A DNA stretch of 64,000 bases from Pseudomonas cannabina (GCF_900100365.1 NZ_FNKU01000001.1:2604001-2668000), one strand, 5' to 3'. Positions 36,778-49,834 are shown, numbered from the stretch's first letter. Translations and numbers: made by a program. The notes: a model not told the origin generated them from the letters alone.

Positions 36778-37989
36778 TCAGGCTATGGCGGCGACAGCCA
36801 CCTTGCGCCAGGCAAGACGGCCCAACGCAATACACCCGTTTAAAAGGGCTACCGAGAGAATCGTGTACAGCAGTGAGGGCATGCCGTAAGCCACGATTAT
36901 TTTTCCGGCCAACAGTGGAAAACCGAACACGCCTACAAAGTAAGACAAACTGAATAACAACAAGGACTGTGCGGTGAGTCCGTTGGGCGCTTCATTGGCC
37001 GCCAGGCCGTTGATCACCGAATACGTCAAGCCATAACCCACGCCAAGAATGATCGCGGCCAACAAATAACTGAATGGCGACTCAACCGAAAACACAAACA
37101 TCAGTATCGAAACAATCATCAGGGAGGTCAGTACGCAGGAAGACAGGTAAGCATCACGCTTGACGATGAACCCGGCAATCAACAATCGGCAAGAGATGGC
37201 TGCACACATGAATCCGAGGAAAAACAGCGAATAGTCCAGATGATGCAATGCGGCGTAGGAGGTCTGAAAGTTGGAAAGCCCGCCGAAGATTGCGCCGCCC
37301 AATCCCACCATCACGATAGGAAAGAACGCCTTGGAACGCAGTACACGAGCGGCAGCACCTGTAGTGATGCGGCACACGGCCACAGGCCCGAGAACAGCCT
37401 GTTGCAGCCTGATTTTCGGAGCTATCAGAAAAAACACGACTGCACCCAGCAGGCTGGCAGCAGCCGCGACGACGAACGCCGATTCAACCGGATACCCCAT
37501 TGCCACCGCACCGCGCCCTGCCAAAGGCCCGGTACCGATCCCACTCATCATGCTGCCGGACAGCAAAGCAAAATACTTCACCCGACGCGCAGGCTCGATG
37601 ATCATTGCAACAATGATCGGCCCCAGTGTGTAGAACACACCCCAACCGAAACCCAGTATCAGACCGAATATCAATAATGCCGGGCCATACGTCGGGGTCA
37701 TGGCAAACCCGATGCATGCAATCATCAACGTCAGACCTCCGGCAGCGATAGCCCGGGGCGCACCGATGATATCGGTCAGGTGACCTGAAAAAATAACGGC
37801 GAGAAATGTGCTCAGCATGGCCACTGAAATCACTGTGCCGGCGTCAGACTCGCTTCCGCCATGAGAGCCCAGCATCAGGGCCAGTAGAAAAGTGGTGCCG
37901 TAAGACAGGGACAGCAGATAGCTGGCCAGGCAAAACAGGCCGAACAGCCCCTTGGTCGAAGGGGTATTTTCAGGCGCTTGCGAAGACAT
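36778..37989 (-). CDS. MFS transporter in the tgl operon
   Basis: A 403-residue, 12-helix MFS permease (start MSSQAPENTPSTKG, AAGGA site 9 bases before). The MFS loop motif appears as GHLTDIIGAPRAIAAGG, and a central cytoplasmic loop sits near residue 190-215. It resembles OFA/monocarboxylate-type carriers in general shape. It lies between the decarboxylase gene (37 bp upstream) and tglE (83 bp downstream) on the same strand, so it likely moves a pathway intermediate or product, perhaps an exporter. The substrate is not evident from sequence. Confidence 0.8.
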   Translation of the reverse strand: MSSQAPENTPSTKGLFGLFCLASYLLSLSYGTTFLLALMLGSHGGSESDAGTVISVAMLSTFLAVIFSGHLTDIIGAPRAIAAGGLTLMIACIGFAMTPTYGPALLIFGLILGFGWGVFYTLGPIIVAMIIEPARRVKYFALLSGSMMSGIGTGPLAGRGAVAMGYPVESAFVVAAAASLLGAVVFFLIAPKIRLQQAVLGPVAVCRITTGAAARVLRSKAFFPIVMVGLGGAIFGGLSNFQTSYAALHHLDYSLFFLGFMCAAISCRLLIAGFIVKRDAYLSSCVLTSLMIVSILMFVFSVESPFSYLLAAIILGVGYGLTYSVINGLAANEAPNGLTAQSLLLFSLSYFVGVFGFPLLAGKIIVAYGMPSLLYTILSVALLNGCIALGRLAWRKVAVAAIA

Positions 37990-38026
37990 GTAGGACATTC
38001 CTTATCGTTTGATAACAGTGCTGCTC

Positions 38027-39433
38027 TCAATAACCAGCCACCGCGTGGTGTAAGGCATTGATCACAATTGCGACATCACTGCGTGTGGTCATCCAGTTAC
38101 AGACAGCCAGACGAAATACCTTTTCCCCGTTGTACGTACTGGGCGTAAGAAACAGTGCAACTGTGGCATTGATTCTTTCCAGCACTGCCACGCTGTGCGC
38201 GTCATGATCACGCCCGCCGACACGTCGGCAGCGAAACATCACGATGTTCAAATAGACAGGGCACAACACGTCGTAGTATTCACACCCGTCAATCCACGAA
38301 GCGATCTGGCGTACAACATCACAATTACGCTCTACCAACTCGCGGTAACCCGACTTGCCGTAAGCCATAAGCGTCATCCATAACGGCAACGCACGATAGC
38401 GACGCGACTGTTCGACACCTCGGTTCATGAAAGCAGGAAGCTCGCCCCCCATGGGCACATAGGGCGCGTCAGCGGAAAAGCTCCGTTCATGAAACGCAGT
38501 ATGTCGGGTCAGGGCAATTCCACAGTCATAGGGAACGTTAAGCCACTTGTGAGCATCCGCCGTTATCGAATCAGCACGCTCCAGCCCCTCGACCAAGTGT
38601 TCGTAACGAGGAGAACAACGAGCAAAGGCACCGAATGCCGCATCGACATGCAACCACGCGTTATACCTCATGCATAAATCAGCAATACCATTGAGGTCGT
38701 CGAAATCACCGCTATTCACGGTACCGGCGCTGGCCACTACAATTCGAGAAGTAGAGGCACTGCTTTTCAGCGCTTCTTCCAGGTGTTGAATATCCATGGC
38801 TTCACGATCAGGCAAACTGCGTATTGACACTATATTTTTGCGCCCGATACCCAGCACACCCAGACTTTTGATAATACTTGAGTGGGCAGACGCCCCGAAT
38901 ACCGCTATCGGAGGGGCTGCTGCAATTCCTTCGTGAGCAATGCTGACTCCCGCCTGCTCACCGCACCACTCACGAGCGCTGGACAGCCCCACCAGATTTG
39001 CCGCGGTCGCCCCGGTCGTCAAAACGCCCTGAAACAAACCCGCCGGAAGCTTCAGCAGGTCACTGATGAACGTCAGCACTTGAGCTTCGATAAATGCAGC
39101 GATCGAATGGCGCTCAGTGGCGACGTTCTGGTCAAGGACGGAAACCAGCCAGTCTCCGGCAAGTGCAGCGGGCGTCACCCCGCCTGTCACGAAGCCATAG
39201 TACCGAGGGCCTGTGCTGCGACTGTGCCCATCAGCGTAGCGCTGCCAATAAGTCCTCAGAGCATCCAGGCAACCGAGCCCCTCCTCGGGCATTTCCGCTT
39301 GCTGAGTCAGGACATCAGGGCGCGTGTCGACCGCAGCAGCGGTCTGTGCGCCAGACAGAAAGTCGAGCGACAAGCTGCGAAGCTGCGTCAACAGCTCGGG
39401 GATACAGCGCTCATCATCCAAAATGCACGACAT
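38027..39433 (-). CDS. Group II PLP-dependent decarboxylase
   Basis: A 468-residue pyridoxal-phosphate enzyme of the AADC/glutamate decarboxylase/diaminobutyrate decarboxylase group. The PLP-binding Lys is in ITADAHKWLNVPYDCG, the cofactor aspartate in WLHVDAAFGAFA, and the substrate-face loop in HSRSTGPRYYGFVTGG. The start MSCILDDERCIPE at 39433 is preferred over a TTG 12 codons upstream. It is the first gene of the tgl operon here. It may act on 3-thiaglutamate or another amino acid; nothing in the sequence fixes the substrate. Confidence 0.85.
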   Translation of the reverse strand: MSCILDDERCIPELLTQLRSLSLDFLSGAQTAAAVDTRPDVLTQQAEMPEEGLGCLDALRTYWQRYADGHSRSTGPRYYGFVTGGVTPAALAGDWLVSVLDQNVATERHSIAAFIEAQVLTFISDLLKLPAGLFQGVLTTGATAANLVGLSSAREWCGEQAGVSIAHEGIAAAPPIAVFGASAHSSIIKSLGVLGIGRKNIVSIRSLPDREAMDIQHLEEALKSSASTSRIVVASAGTVNSGDFDDLNGIADLCMRYNAWLHVDAAFGAFARCSPRYEHLVEGLERADSITADAHKWLNVPYDCGIALTRHTAFHERSFSADAPYVPMGGELPAFMNRGVEQSRRYRALPLWMTLMAYGKSGYRELVERNCDVVRQIASWIDGCEYYDVLCPVYLNIVMFRCRRVGGRDHDAHSVAVLERINATVALFLTPSTYNGEKVFRLAVCNWMTTRSDVAIVINALHHAVAGY

Positions 39434-39728
39434 TTCGATCCGCCCATGGCCTGCCGAATGAAGCCTCAACCGCGACCAAAACGCCGCCCGTCGCCTTCTT
39501 GAATAAGCTTATAACTGTTATTCATTAGGCAGCGCAATAGGATCCAAAATAGTCACCACATCTTGAAAAACACGAAAAATTCGCTTTATTTCCGTTAAAA
39601 CATTTGATCATCTTGAAATATGCAGAAATAAATCATTGGAACGATAAATTCCGATGTCGCAGGTGAATATTCCAATTACGACATGAGCGCATGACTTTCA
39701 TGTAAATCACGAAGGTCAGGTACAAAAG
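39434..39728. other. AT-rich promoter region of the tgl operon
   Basis: A 295-base non-coding stretch that is strikingly AT-rich (notably 39530-39720) compared with the GC-rich chromosome. It lies upstream of the decarboxylase and must hold the operon promoter. I could not assign an operator. The base composition fits horizontal acquisition of the cluster between the citrate-symporter terminator and gap. Confidence 0.6.
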
Positions 39729-39765
39729 CAAAAAGGCCGAATCCCGTTTGCACAGGATTCGGCCC
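39729..39765 (-). terminator. Rho-independent terminator of gap
   Basis: Read on the minus strand, the stem GGCCGAATCC/GGATTCGGCC with a 9-10 base loop is followed by TTTTTG. It lies 46 bases after the gap stop codon. Confidence 0.88.
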
Positions 39766-39811
39766 TTCAATTCCTTGCCCGGTCAGACCGGGCAACTCAT
39801 ACGTTTGATGC

Positions 39812-41275
39812 TTACTGCGGAAACGCTGGCGGATTGACGTCTGCCATGTCTTCCATCACGCGCACCACCTGATGGCTGTAACCGAATTCGTTGTCGTACC
39901 AGACGTACAGCACAACGCGGTTGTCGTTGACGATGGTGGCTTCGGCATCGACCACACCGGCGTGACGCGAGCCGACGAAATCGGTGGATACCACTTCCTG
40001 CGAGTTCACGAAGTCGATCTGCTTGTGCAGGTCCGAGTGCAGCGCCATGTAGCGCAGGTACTCGTTCATTTCTTCGCGGGAGGTCGGCTTCTCGAGGTTG
40101 AGGTTGAGAATGGCCATGGACACGTTCGGCGTCGGAACGCGGATTGCGTTGCCGGTCAGCTTGCCGGCCAGTTCAGGCAGTGCCTTGGCAGCGGCAGTGG
40201 CCGCACCGGTTTCGGTGATGACCATGTTCAGCGCAGCGCTGCGGCCGCGGCGATCACCCTTGTGGAAGTTGTCGATCAGGTTCTGGTCGTTGGTGTACGA
40301 GTGAACCGTTTCAACGTGACCGTTGGTGATGCCGAACTTGTCGTTGACCGCCTTGAGCACCGGCACGATGGCGTTGGTGGTGCAGGATGCTGCCGAAACG
40401 ATCTTGTCGTCTGCGGTGATTTCACCGTGGTTGATGCCGTGCACGATGTTCTTCAGCTTGCCTTTGCCCGGAGCGGTCAACACCACGCGGTCGATACCAG
40501 GGCAGGCCAGATGCTGACCCAGACCTTCGGCATCACGCCACACACCAGTGTTGTCCACCAGCAGCGCATCTTTGATGCCGTACTGGGTGTAATCCACTTC
40601 AGTCGGGTTCTTGGCGTAGATCACCTGAATCAGGTTGCCGTTGGCGGTGATGGTGCTGTTGGCTTCATCGATGGTGATGGTGCCGTCGAACGGGCCATGC
40701 ACCGAGTCACGACGCAGCAGGCTGGCACGCTTGACCAGATCGTTTTCCGCACCTTTGCGAACGACGATGGCGCGCAGACGCAGGCCGTCGCCACCACCGG
40801 TCTTTTCGATCAGAATCCGCGCCAGCAGGCGACCGATACGACCGAAACCGTAGAGCACGACGTCGGTGCCTTTACGCGGGTTGGTGCCCTGCTGCCCCAC
40901 TACACTGGCCAGTTCCTCACGCACGAACTGCTCGGGCGTGCGGCCATTGCCTTCAGTCTTGAACTTGACCGCCAGCTTGCCGAGGTCCACCGAGGCGGCA
41001 CCCAGCTTGAGTTCGCTCATCGCTTTGATAAGCGGGAACGTCTCATGGACGGACAACTCAACGGCATCGGACTGACGATGACGCGCAAAGCGGTGCGCCT
41101 TGAGAATCGCAATCACTGAACGGTTGATCAGGCTACGGCCATAGATCGAACTCACCACATTGTTATTGCGGTAGAGCTGACCGATGAGCGGGATCATCGC
41201 TTCCGCAAGGGCTTCACGATCGATCCATTCACCAAGACACTGGTCGGGCTTCTGAGTCACGGGAACCTTCCACAT
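39812..41275 (-). CDS. gap: Glyceraldehyde-3-phosphate dehydrogenase, long Pseudomonas type
   Basis: A 487-residue NAD(P)-dependent dehydrogenase. The dehydrogenase part starts about residue 130 with the Rossmann motif VVLYGFGRIGRLLARIL and has the catalytic Cys in SAASCTTNAIVPVL and the His region ETVHSYTNDQNLID. About 130 extra residues precede it, which distinguishes this long form from the usual 333-residue enzyme. It probably works in gluconeogenesis. It is divergent from mfd, as in other pseudomonads. Confidence 0.93.
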   Translation of the reverse strand: MWKVPVTQKPDQCLGEWIDREALAEAMIPLIGQLYRNNNVVSSIYGRSLINRSVIAILKAHRFARHRQSDAVELSVHETFPLIKAMSELKLGAASVDLGKLAVKFKTEGNGRTPEQFVREELASVVGQQGTNPRKGTDVVLYGFGRIGRLLARILIEKTGGGDGLRLRAIVVRKGAENDLVKRASLLRRDSVHGPFDGTITIDEANSTITANGNLIQVIYAKNPTEVDYTQYGIKDALLVDNTGVWRDAEGLGQHLACPGIDRVVLTAPGKGKLKNIVHGINHGEITADDKIVSAASCTTNAIVPVLKAVNDKFGITNGHVETVHSYTNDQNLIDNFHKGDRRGRSAALNMVITETGAATAAAKALPELAGKLTGNAIRVPTPNVSMAILNLNLEKPTSREEMNEYLRYMALHSDLHKQIDFVNSQEVVSTDFVGSRHAGVVDAEATIVNDNRVVLYVWYDNEFGYSHQVVRVMEDMADVNPPAFPQ

Positions 41276-41464
41276 GTAGGGGCTGAAAAAAGGGGCTACA
41301 TTATGACCGCGCCAGTGTTTATGAGCAATGCGCGGCTGTCAGATCAACCAGCACTACATAATTTTTGCCCGTAAATACGTGGTAATACTCCGGAAAACTG
41401 ACAGCCACCACCTTCCCCCGTTACAATCGCCGCCCCTGTCGCAACGCCTGGAGCCTGACCTTCC

Positions 41465-44917
<3,453 letters not shown>

Positions 44918-44928
44918 AGGATTCACGC

Positions 44929-45453
44929 ATGCTTCTGTTTCGTTCATTGATCCTGCTGCTGGCGCTGGTCGCTCCGACCGCGTTCGCAGACGGCTTGTAT
45001 CAGGTCGAGATCCTGCTGTTTCGCCAGAACGGCGAGCCGGCTGCGACCCGCCAGCTTGTCCCGGAAAACTGGGACAGCGGCGCGCAGAAAATCGACTCCG
45101 GCAATGAACGAAGCCCTGCACTGACTGATCTGGCGAGTAAACTGCAAGACAGTGGCCACTATCAGGTGCTGATGCAGAGCGCCTGGCAGCAGAACATCGG
45201 CAGCGAGCCGGGTAAAATGGCTGTCACCCTGGGCCAAGAAAAGCTCGGCCACTTCCCCATCGAGGGCACCGTCAGTCTGGCCATGGCACGTTTTACCGAT
45301 ATTGATGCACAATTCTGGGTCAATCAGCTGGACCCGCACGGCGTGGTCATCAGCAGTGAACGGCTGAAACAGACCGCCAGAGTGAAAAACGGCGAGCTGA
45401 CCTATCTGGACAACGGCAACCTGGCGTTGCTGATCAAGGTTTCTCCTCTTTGA
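44929..45453 (+). CDS. csiV: CsiV-family exported protein
   Basis: A 174-residue secreted or periplasmic protein: signal peptide MLLFRSLILLLALVAPTAFA, then DGLYQVEILLFRQNGEPAAT at the N-terminus of the mature form. The order mfd-csiV is conserved in pseudomonads and the sequence fits the CsiV (peptidoglycan-binding, envelope) family. It starts 11 bp after mfd ends, so the two are cotranscribed. The precise role in this organism is not known. Confidence 0.8.
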   Translation: MLLFRSLILLLALVAPTAFADGLYQVEILLFRQNGEPAATRQLVPENWDSGAQKIDSGNERSPALTDLASKLQDSGHYQVLMQSAWQQNIGSEPGKMAVTLGQEKLGHFPIEGTVSLAMARFTDIDAQFWVNQLDPHGVVISSERLKQTARVKNGELTYLDNGNLALLIKVSPL

Positions 45454-45466
45454 TTTTTTACGTACA

Positions 45467-45497
45467 CAAGGGGCGCTGCGGCGCTCCCTTTCTTTTG
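45467..45497 (+). terminator. Probable terminator after csiV
   Basis: A GC-rich stem (AAGGGGCGC/GCGCTCCCTT, with one bulge) is followed by TCTTTT, 14 bases downstream of the csiV stop. Confidence 0.65.
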
Positions 45498-45528
45498 AGT
45501 ATCGCTGCGGCGTAGGGCTTTTTAAAAC

Positions 45529-48288
45529 TTGTCGTCCATTCTTGAAAAAGTCCTGGCTTCGGCCTGGACAGACTTATTCCATGATCGAACGCTTGAGCGA
45601 GGGCGCGACTACGCCCGGCAAAAACGCATCGTGCTGGAAGACTCCAGCCCGCAGATCATCCGCACAGCGTGCCGTGGCTCGGGCCTGGAAATCTATACCC
45701 AGACCCTGCTGTTCAAGGACCCTGATCGCTACAAGAATTACCTGACCTGCAAATGCACCTGCCCGGTCCGCAACGATTGCAAACATTGCGTGGCCGCCCT
45801 CCTGTTTTTGCAGGACCCGCAAAACCGGCCGCTGTTGCAGGCTGCCCTGAGTTCGCACCAGCGCGAAATGGAGCAGCACGCCGAGCAGCAGCAAATCGCG
45901 CAAAAGCCCAAGCTCCCGGAACGTCTGATCGATGACCTGCAACCGCGGCCCAGGCTGATTCTGGCCAGCGTCGAATTCAGCGCCTACGAACCGCGCAACG
46001 GCCGTATGCAGCGCCATGTGCAGCATCGCGCCGCGCTGGCCTTCGCTTACGGTAAGCATTACGCGGTGGGCACCACCAATGTGAGCATTCTGGTCAGTTC
46101 ACTGGGCAGCGACCTGGTGAACCAGAAAAGCGACATCATCGAGCACACCGAAACCGAAACCCTGCGCATACGGCGTCAGGGCGAAAAAGAGCGGCAACTG
46201 CGCCAGGAACTGGCCGACCTGGGCTTCAAGGTCGCCACACGGCAGAGCAAGGCATTGCCCGACAGCGCCGGCGACATGTACGAACTGCCCAACGACAAGG
46301 CCTGGCTGCATTTTGTGCTCGACGACCTGCCACGCCTGCGCGAGCAAGGCTGGGAAATCGAGATTCAGGAAGAGTTTGGCTTCGATGTCACACCAGTGGA
46401 CGACTGGTACGCGGTCATTGACGAAGAGACCGAGCGCGACTGGTTCGACCTGGAACTGGGCATCATCGTCAATGGCGAACGCCTGAGCCTGCTGCCGATC
46501 CTGATCAACCTGATCCGCAGTCATCCTGAACTGATGAGCCCTACCGCCGTGGCCAAGCGCGGCGATGAAGAACAATTGCTGGTGCAACTCAATCATTTCA
46601 CCCAGAGCGGCGGCAGCCCGGTGCAGATCGCCCTGCCCTACGGTCGACTCAAGCCGGTACTGGCAACGCTGGGCGATTTTTACTGGCGTCAGGACGGCAA
46701 CAACGCGCTGCGCATGAGCAAGGCCGATGCCGCGCGCCTGACCCAGCTCGAAGACCTGCCGTTGACTTGGCAGGGCGGCGACCGTCTGCGCCACTTCGCC
46801 GAGCGCCTGATCAACATCAAGGACGCGCCAGTCAGCCTGCCCGATGGCCTGAACGCTACACTGCGTCCGTATCAGCTGGAAGGCCTGAGCTGGATGCAGT
46901 CGCTGCGCGAGCTGGAAGTCGGCGGCGTGCTGGCCGATGACATGGGCCTGGGCAAGACGCTCCAGACCCTCGCCCACCTGTTGATGGAGAAACAGGCCGG
47001 GCGCCTCGACCGCCCTGCGCTGGCGGTCATGCCGACCAGCCTGATCCCCAACTGGCTGGACGAAGCCGAGCATTTCACCCCGGACCTCAAGGTGCTGGCG
47101 CTGTATGGTGCCAACCGCCATCAGGACGCAGGCAACCTTCAGGATTACGACCTGATCCTGACCACTTACGCGCTGCTGCCCAGAGACCTGGAACTGCTCG
47201 AAAAACAGCCTTTCCACGTATTGATTCTCGATGAAGCGCAGTACATCAAGAACCCCAACAGCAAGGCTGCCCAGGCCGCGCGCAACCTTAACGCCCGTCA
47301 GCGCCTGTGCCTGAGCGGCACGCCGCTGGAAAACCACCTGGGCGAACTGTGGTCGCTGTTCCACTTCCTGATGCCCGGCTGGCTGGGCAACAGCAAGGAA
47401 TTCAACAGCAATTACCGCACGGCCATCGAAAAGCACGGCAATCAGGATCGCCTGCATCACCTGAATGCACGCATCAAGCCGTTCCTGTTGCGCCGTACCA
47501 AGGAACAGGTTGCGACCGAACTGCCGCCGAAGACCGAGATCATTCACTGGGTCGACCTCAACGACGCGCAGCGTGATGTGTACGAAACCGTGCGCCTGGC
47601 GATGGACAAGAAGGTCAGAGACGAAATCACCCGCAAAGGCGTGGCGCGCAGTCAGATCATCATTCTTGAAGCGCTGCTCAAGCTGCGTCAGGTGTGCTGC
47701 GACCTGCGGCTGGTCAATCACGACATGCCGGTCAACAGTAAACAAGGCACGTCCGGCAAGCTCAACAGCCTGATGGAGATGTTCGAAGAACTGCTGGCCG
47801 AAGGTCGCAAGATCCTGCTGTTCTCGCAATTCACCTCGATGTTGAGCCTGATCGAAGAAGAATTGAAGCAGCGCGGTATCGCCTACGCCCTGCTGACCGG
47901 CTCGACCCGCGATCGGCGCACGCCGATTCACGACTTCCAGAGCGGCAAGCTGCCAATCTTCCTGATCAGCCTGAAAGCCGGCGGCACCGGCCTCAACCTG
48001 ACCGCCGCCGACACCGTGATTCACTACGACCCGTGGTGGAACCCGGCCGCGGAAAATCAGGCGACCGACCGCGCTTATCGCATCGGTCAGGACAAGCCGG
48101 TATTCGTCTACAAGATGATCGCGCGCGGCACCGTCGAAGAGAAAATCCAGCGCCTGCAACGGGAAAAATCCGCACTGGCCGCAGGCGTGCTCGACGGCCG
48201 GACCACCGGCGACTGGAAGCTGCGCGACGAAGACCTGCAGGCACTTTTCGCGCCGTTGCCTGCCGCGCCAAAAAAGACCCGCAAGTGA
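45529..48288 (+). CDS. SWIM zinc-finger SNF2-family DNA helicase
   Basis: A 919-residue protein beginning, as best I can tell, at a TTG (MSSILEKVLASAWTDLFHD). A SWIM zinc motif C-x-C-x(n)-C-x-H is at about residues 74-92 (CKCTCPVRNDCKHC). The SNF2/Rad54-type ATPase follows: GVLADDMGLGKTLQTLAH (Walker A), VLILDEAQYIKN (DEAx) and the C-terminal helicase half with LISLKAGGTGLNLTAADTVI and the arginine-finger motif ATDRAYRIGQ. Such HepA-like translocases remodel protein-DNA complexes. It follows csiV and a terminator. Confidence 0.9.
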   Translation: MSSILEKVLASAWTDLFHDRTLERGRDYARQKRIVLEDSSPQIIRTACRGSGLEIYTQTLLFKDPDRYKNYLTCKCTCPVRNDCKHCVAALLFLQDPQNRPLLQAALSSHQREMEQHAEQQQIAQKPKLPERLIDDLQPRPRLILASVEFSAYEPRNGRMQRHVQHRAALAFAYGKHYAVGTTNVSILVSSLGSDLVNQKSDIIEHTETETLRIRRQGEKERQLRQELADLGFKVATRQSKALPDSAGDMYELPNDKAWLHFVLDDLPRLREQGWEIEIQEEFGFDVTPVDDWYAVIDEETERDWFDLELGIIVNGERLSLLPILINLIRSHPELMSPTAVAKRGDEEQLLVQLNHFTQSGGSPVQIALPYGRLKPVLATLGDFYWRQDGNNALRMSKADAARLTQLEDLPLTWQGGDRLRHFAERLINIKDAPVSLPDGLNATLRPYQLEGLSWMQSLRELEVGGVLADDMGLGKTLQTLAHLLMEKQAGRLDRPALAVMPTSLIPNWLDEAEHFTPDLKVLALYGANRHQDAGNLQDYDLILTTYALLPRDLELLEKQPFHVLILDEAQYIKNPNSKAAQAARNLNARQRLCLSGTPLENHLGELWSLFHFLMPGWLGNSKEFNSNYRTAIEKHGNQDRLHHLNARIKPFLLRRTKEQVATELPPKTEIIHWVDLNDAQRDVYETVRLAMDKKVRDEITRKGVARSQIIILEALLKLRQVCCDLRLVNHDMPVNSKQGTSGKLNSLMEMFEELLAEGRKILLFSQFTSMLSLIEEELKQRGIAYALLTGSTRDRRTPIHDFQSGKLPIFLISLKAGGTGLNLTAADTVIHYDPWWNPAAENQATDRAYRIGQDKPVFVYKMIARGTVEEKIQRLQREKSALAAGVLDGRTTGDWKLRDEDLQALFAPLPAAPKKTRK

Positions 48289-48295
48289 TCTGATT

Positions 48296-48862
48296 TTATT
48301 GGGCGGCAGCGTATTGGAGAACCTGCGCGGTGGACAATACCGTGGCGTATTCACCGTGCAGATTGGCCAGCGACATGGCATGCACGTCTTCGGTACTGCG
48401 CGGCGTGCCAAAGAAATCCGTTTGATCGAAGGTAAAGCAGGCGTCATGCGCCACTACCACCTCAAAGCCTAGATTGCCGCCACTACGCGCGGTCGACTCG
48501 ATTGAGTTGTTGGTCACCACGCCGACAATCACTATCTGCCTGATCCCGTCGGACCGCAGCCACATTTCCAGAAACGATCCGCAAAACGCGTCAGGCACCT
48601 GCTTGCTCAGCTCCCGCTCATCGGCGTGCGGCACGAACGCCGGTTGATACTCCACACCCGACTGCTCAGGCCAGAACACCGATTCCGGTGACGTGGAAAA
48701 ATGCCGCACGTGAATCACCGGACGCCCGGACTGCCGCCAGGCGTCCAGCAGCGCGCTTATGTTGGCCTCGGCTTGCGGATTGTTACGCCGCCCCAATTTG
48801 GGATGATTGATGCCCTGTTGCATGTCGATCAGGATCAACGCGCTGTTGTTTTGCATATCCAT
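48296..48862 (-). CDS. Isochorismatase-family hydrolase (catalytic Cys replaced by Ser)
   Basis: A 188-residue cysteine-hydrolase-fold protein. Catalytic Asp is in ILIDMQQGINHP and the usual Lys region is LSKQVPDAFCGSFLE. The loop that normally carries the nucleophilic Cys (V-x-T-N-x-C-V-x-x-T-A-R) reads GVVTNNSIESTARSGGN, so Cys is Ser. Activity by the usual thioester route is therefore doubtful, though some family members have other residues there. It is convergent with the helicase and overlaps no neighbour. Confidence 0.8.
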   Translation of the reverse strand: MDMQNNSALILIDMQQGINHPKLGRRNNPQAEANISALLDAWRQSGRPVIHVRHFSTSPESVFWPEQSGVEYQPAFVPHADERELSKQVPDAFCGSFLEMWLRSDGIRQIVIVGVVTNNSIESTARSGGNLGFEVVVAHDACFTFDQTDFFGTPRSTEDVHAMSLANLHGEYATVLSTAQVLQYAAAQ

Positions 48863-48973
48863 GACGAATCAGTCCGAACTTTTGGTTCAGGAAGACTATC
48901 GCAATCAGGGTCTATTCTGGTCGCAGTCGTCGACGCCTTCTGGCTGTCCGAGACCTGCCCAACGGAGAACATC

Positions 48974-49723
48974 ATGATCGAACACCTCAAACTTGCTGGC
49001 AAAGTCGCTTTGGTGCAAGGCGGCTCACGCGGCATTGGTGCGGCCATCGTCAACCGCCTGGCCAAAGAAGGCGCGGCGGTAGCCTTTACCTACGTCAGCT
49101 CCGAAGTCAGTGCACTGGAAATTCAGGACAGCATCGTCGCCAACGGCGGGCGGGCACTGGCCATTCGTGCAGACAGTGCGGATGAAAAAGCCATCCGCCA
49201 GGCCGTGCAGACCACCGCTGAAACACTCGGCAGGCTGGATATTCTGGTCAACAACGCTGGCGTGCTGGCCATTGCTCCACTCGACGCGTTCAGCATGCAG
49301 GACTTCGACAGAACCCTGGCCATCAACGTGCGCAGCGTATTCATCGCCAGCCAGGAAGCCGCGCGGCATATGGAAGAAGGCGGTCGCATCATCAACATCG
49401 GCAGCACCAACGCTGACCGCATGCCGTTTGCGGGTGGCGCGACTTACGCCATGAGCAAGTCGGCACTGATCGGCCTCACCAAAGGCATGGCCCGCGACCT
49501 CGGCCCACAGGGCATCACCGTCAACAACGTCCAGCCCGGCCCGGTCGACACCGACATGAACCCGGCACAGGGCGAATTCGCCGAAAGCCTGAAGGCGCTG
49601 ATGGCCATCCCCCGCTACGGCAAAAGCGAAGAAATCGCCAGCTTCGTCGCCTACCTCGCAGGCCCGGAAGCGGGCTATATCACCGGCGCCAGCCTGACCA
49701 TCGACGGCGGCTTCAGCGCCTGA
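48974..49723 (+). CDS. Short-chain dehydrogenase/reductase (SDR)
   Basis: A 249-residue Rossmann-fold oxidoreductase: cofactor motif VALVQGGSRGIGAAIV, structural NNAG, active-site Ser (IINIGSTNADR), Tyr and Lys in YAMSKSALIGLTK, and the PGPVDTDMNP loop. The likely substrate is a 3-oxoacyl or small ketone/alcohol, and the cofactor preference cannot be fixed by eye. The ATG is preceded by GGAGAACATC. It is divergent from the hydrolase gene by 111 bp. Confidence 0.9.
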   Translation: MIEHLKLAGKVALVQGGSRGIGAAIVNRLAKEGAAVAFTYVSSEVSALEIQDSIVANGGRALAIRADSADEKAIRQAVQTTAETLGRLDILVNNAGVLAIAPLDAFSMQDFDRTLAINVRSVFIASQEAARHMEEGGRIINIGSTNADRMPFAGGATYAMSKSALIGLTKGMARDLGPQGITVNNVQPGPVDTDMNPAQGEFAESLKALMAIPRYGKSEEIASFVAYLAGPEAGYITGASLTIDGGFSA

Positions 49724-49834
49724 ACTGCCCACGGCAAGCGGCCCAGCACACAAGGGCCGCATCACCCGCCCGGGCCTTTTGCTGGCGAACAGACATTTAT
49801 CTGCTTAACCACATGAAAAATCTGAAAAAAAGTT

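Noticed and set aside
36778..37989. Naming the two MFS genes tglC and tglD
   Set aside because: I could not confirm which letter belongs to which transporter, so no symbol is given.
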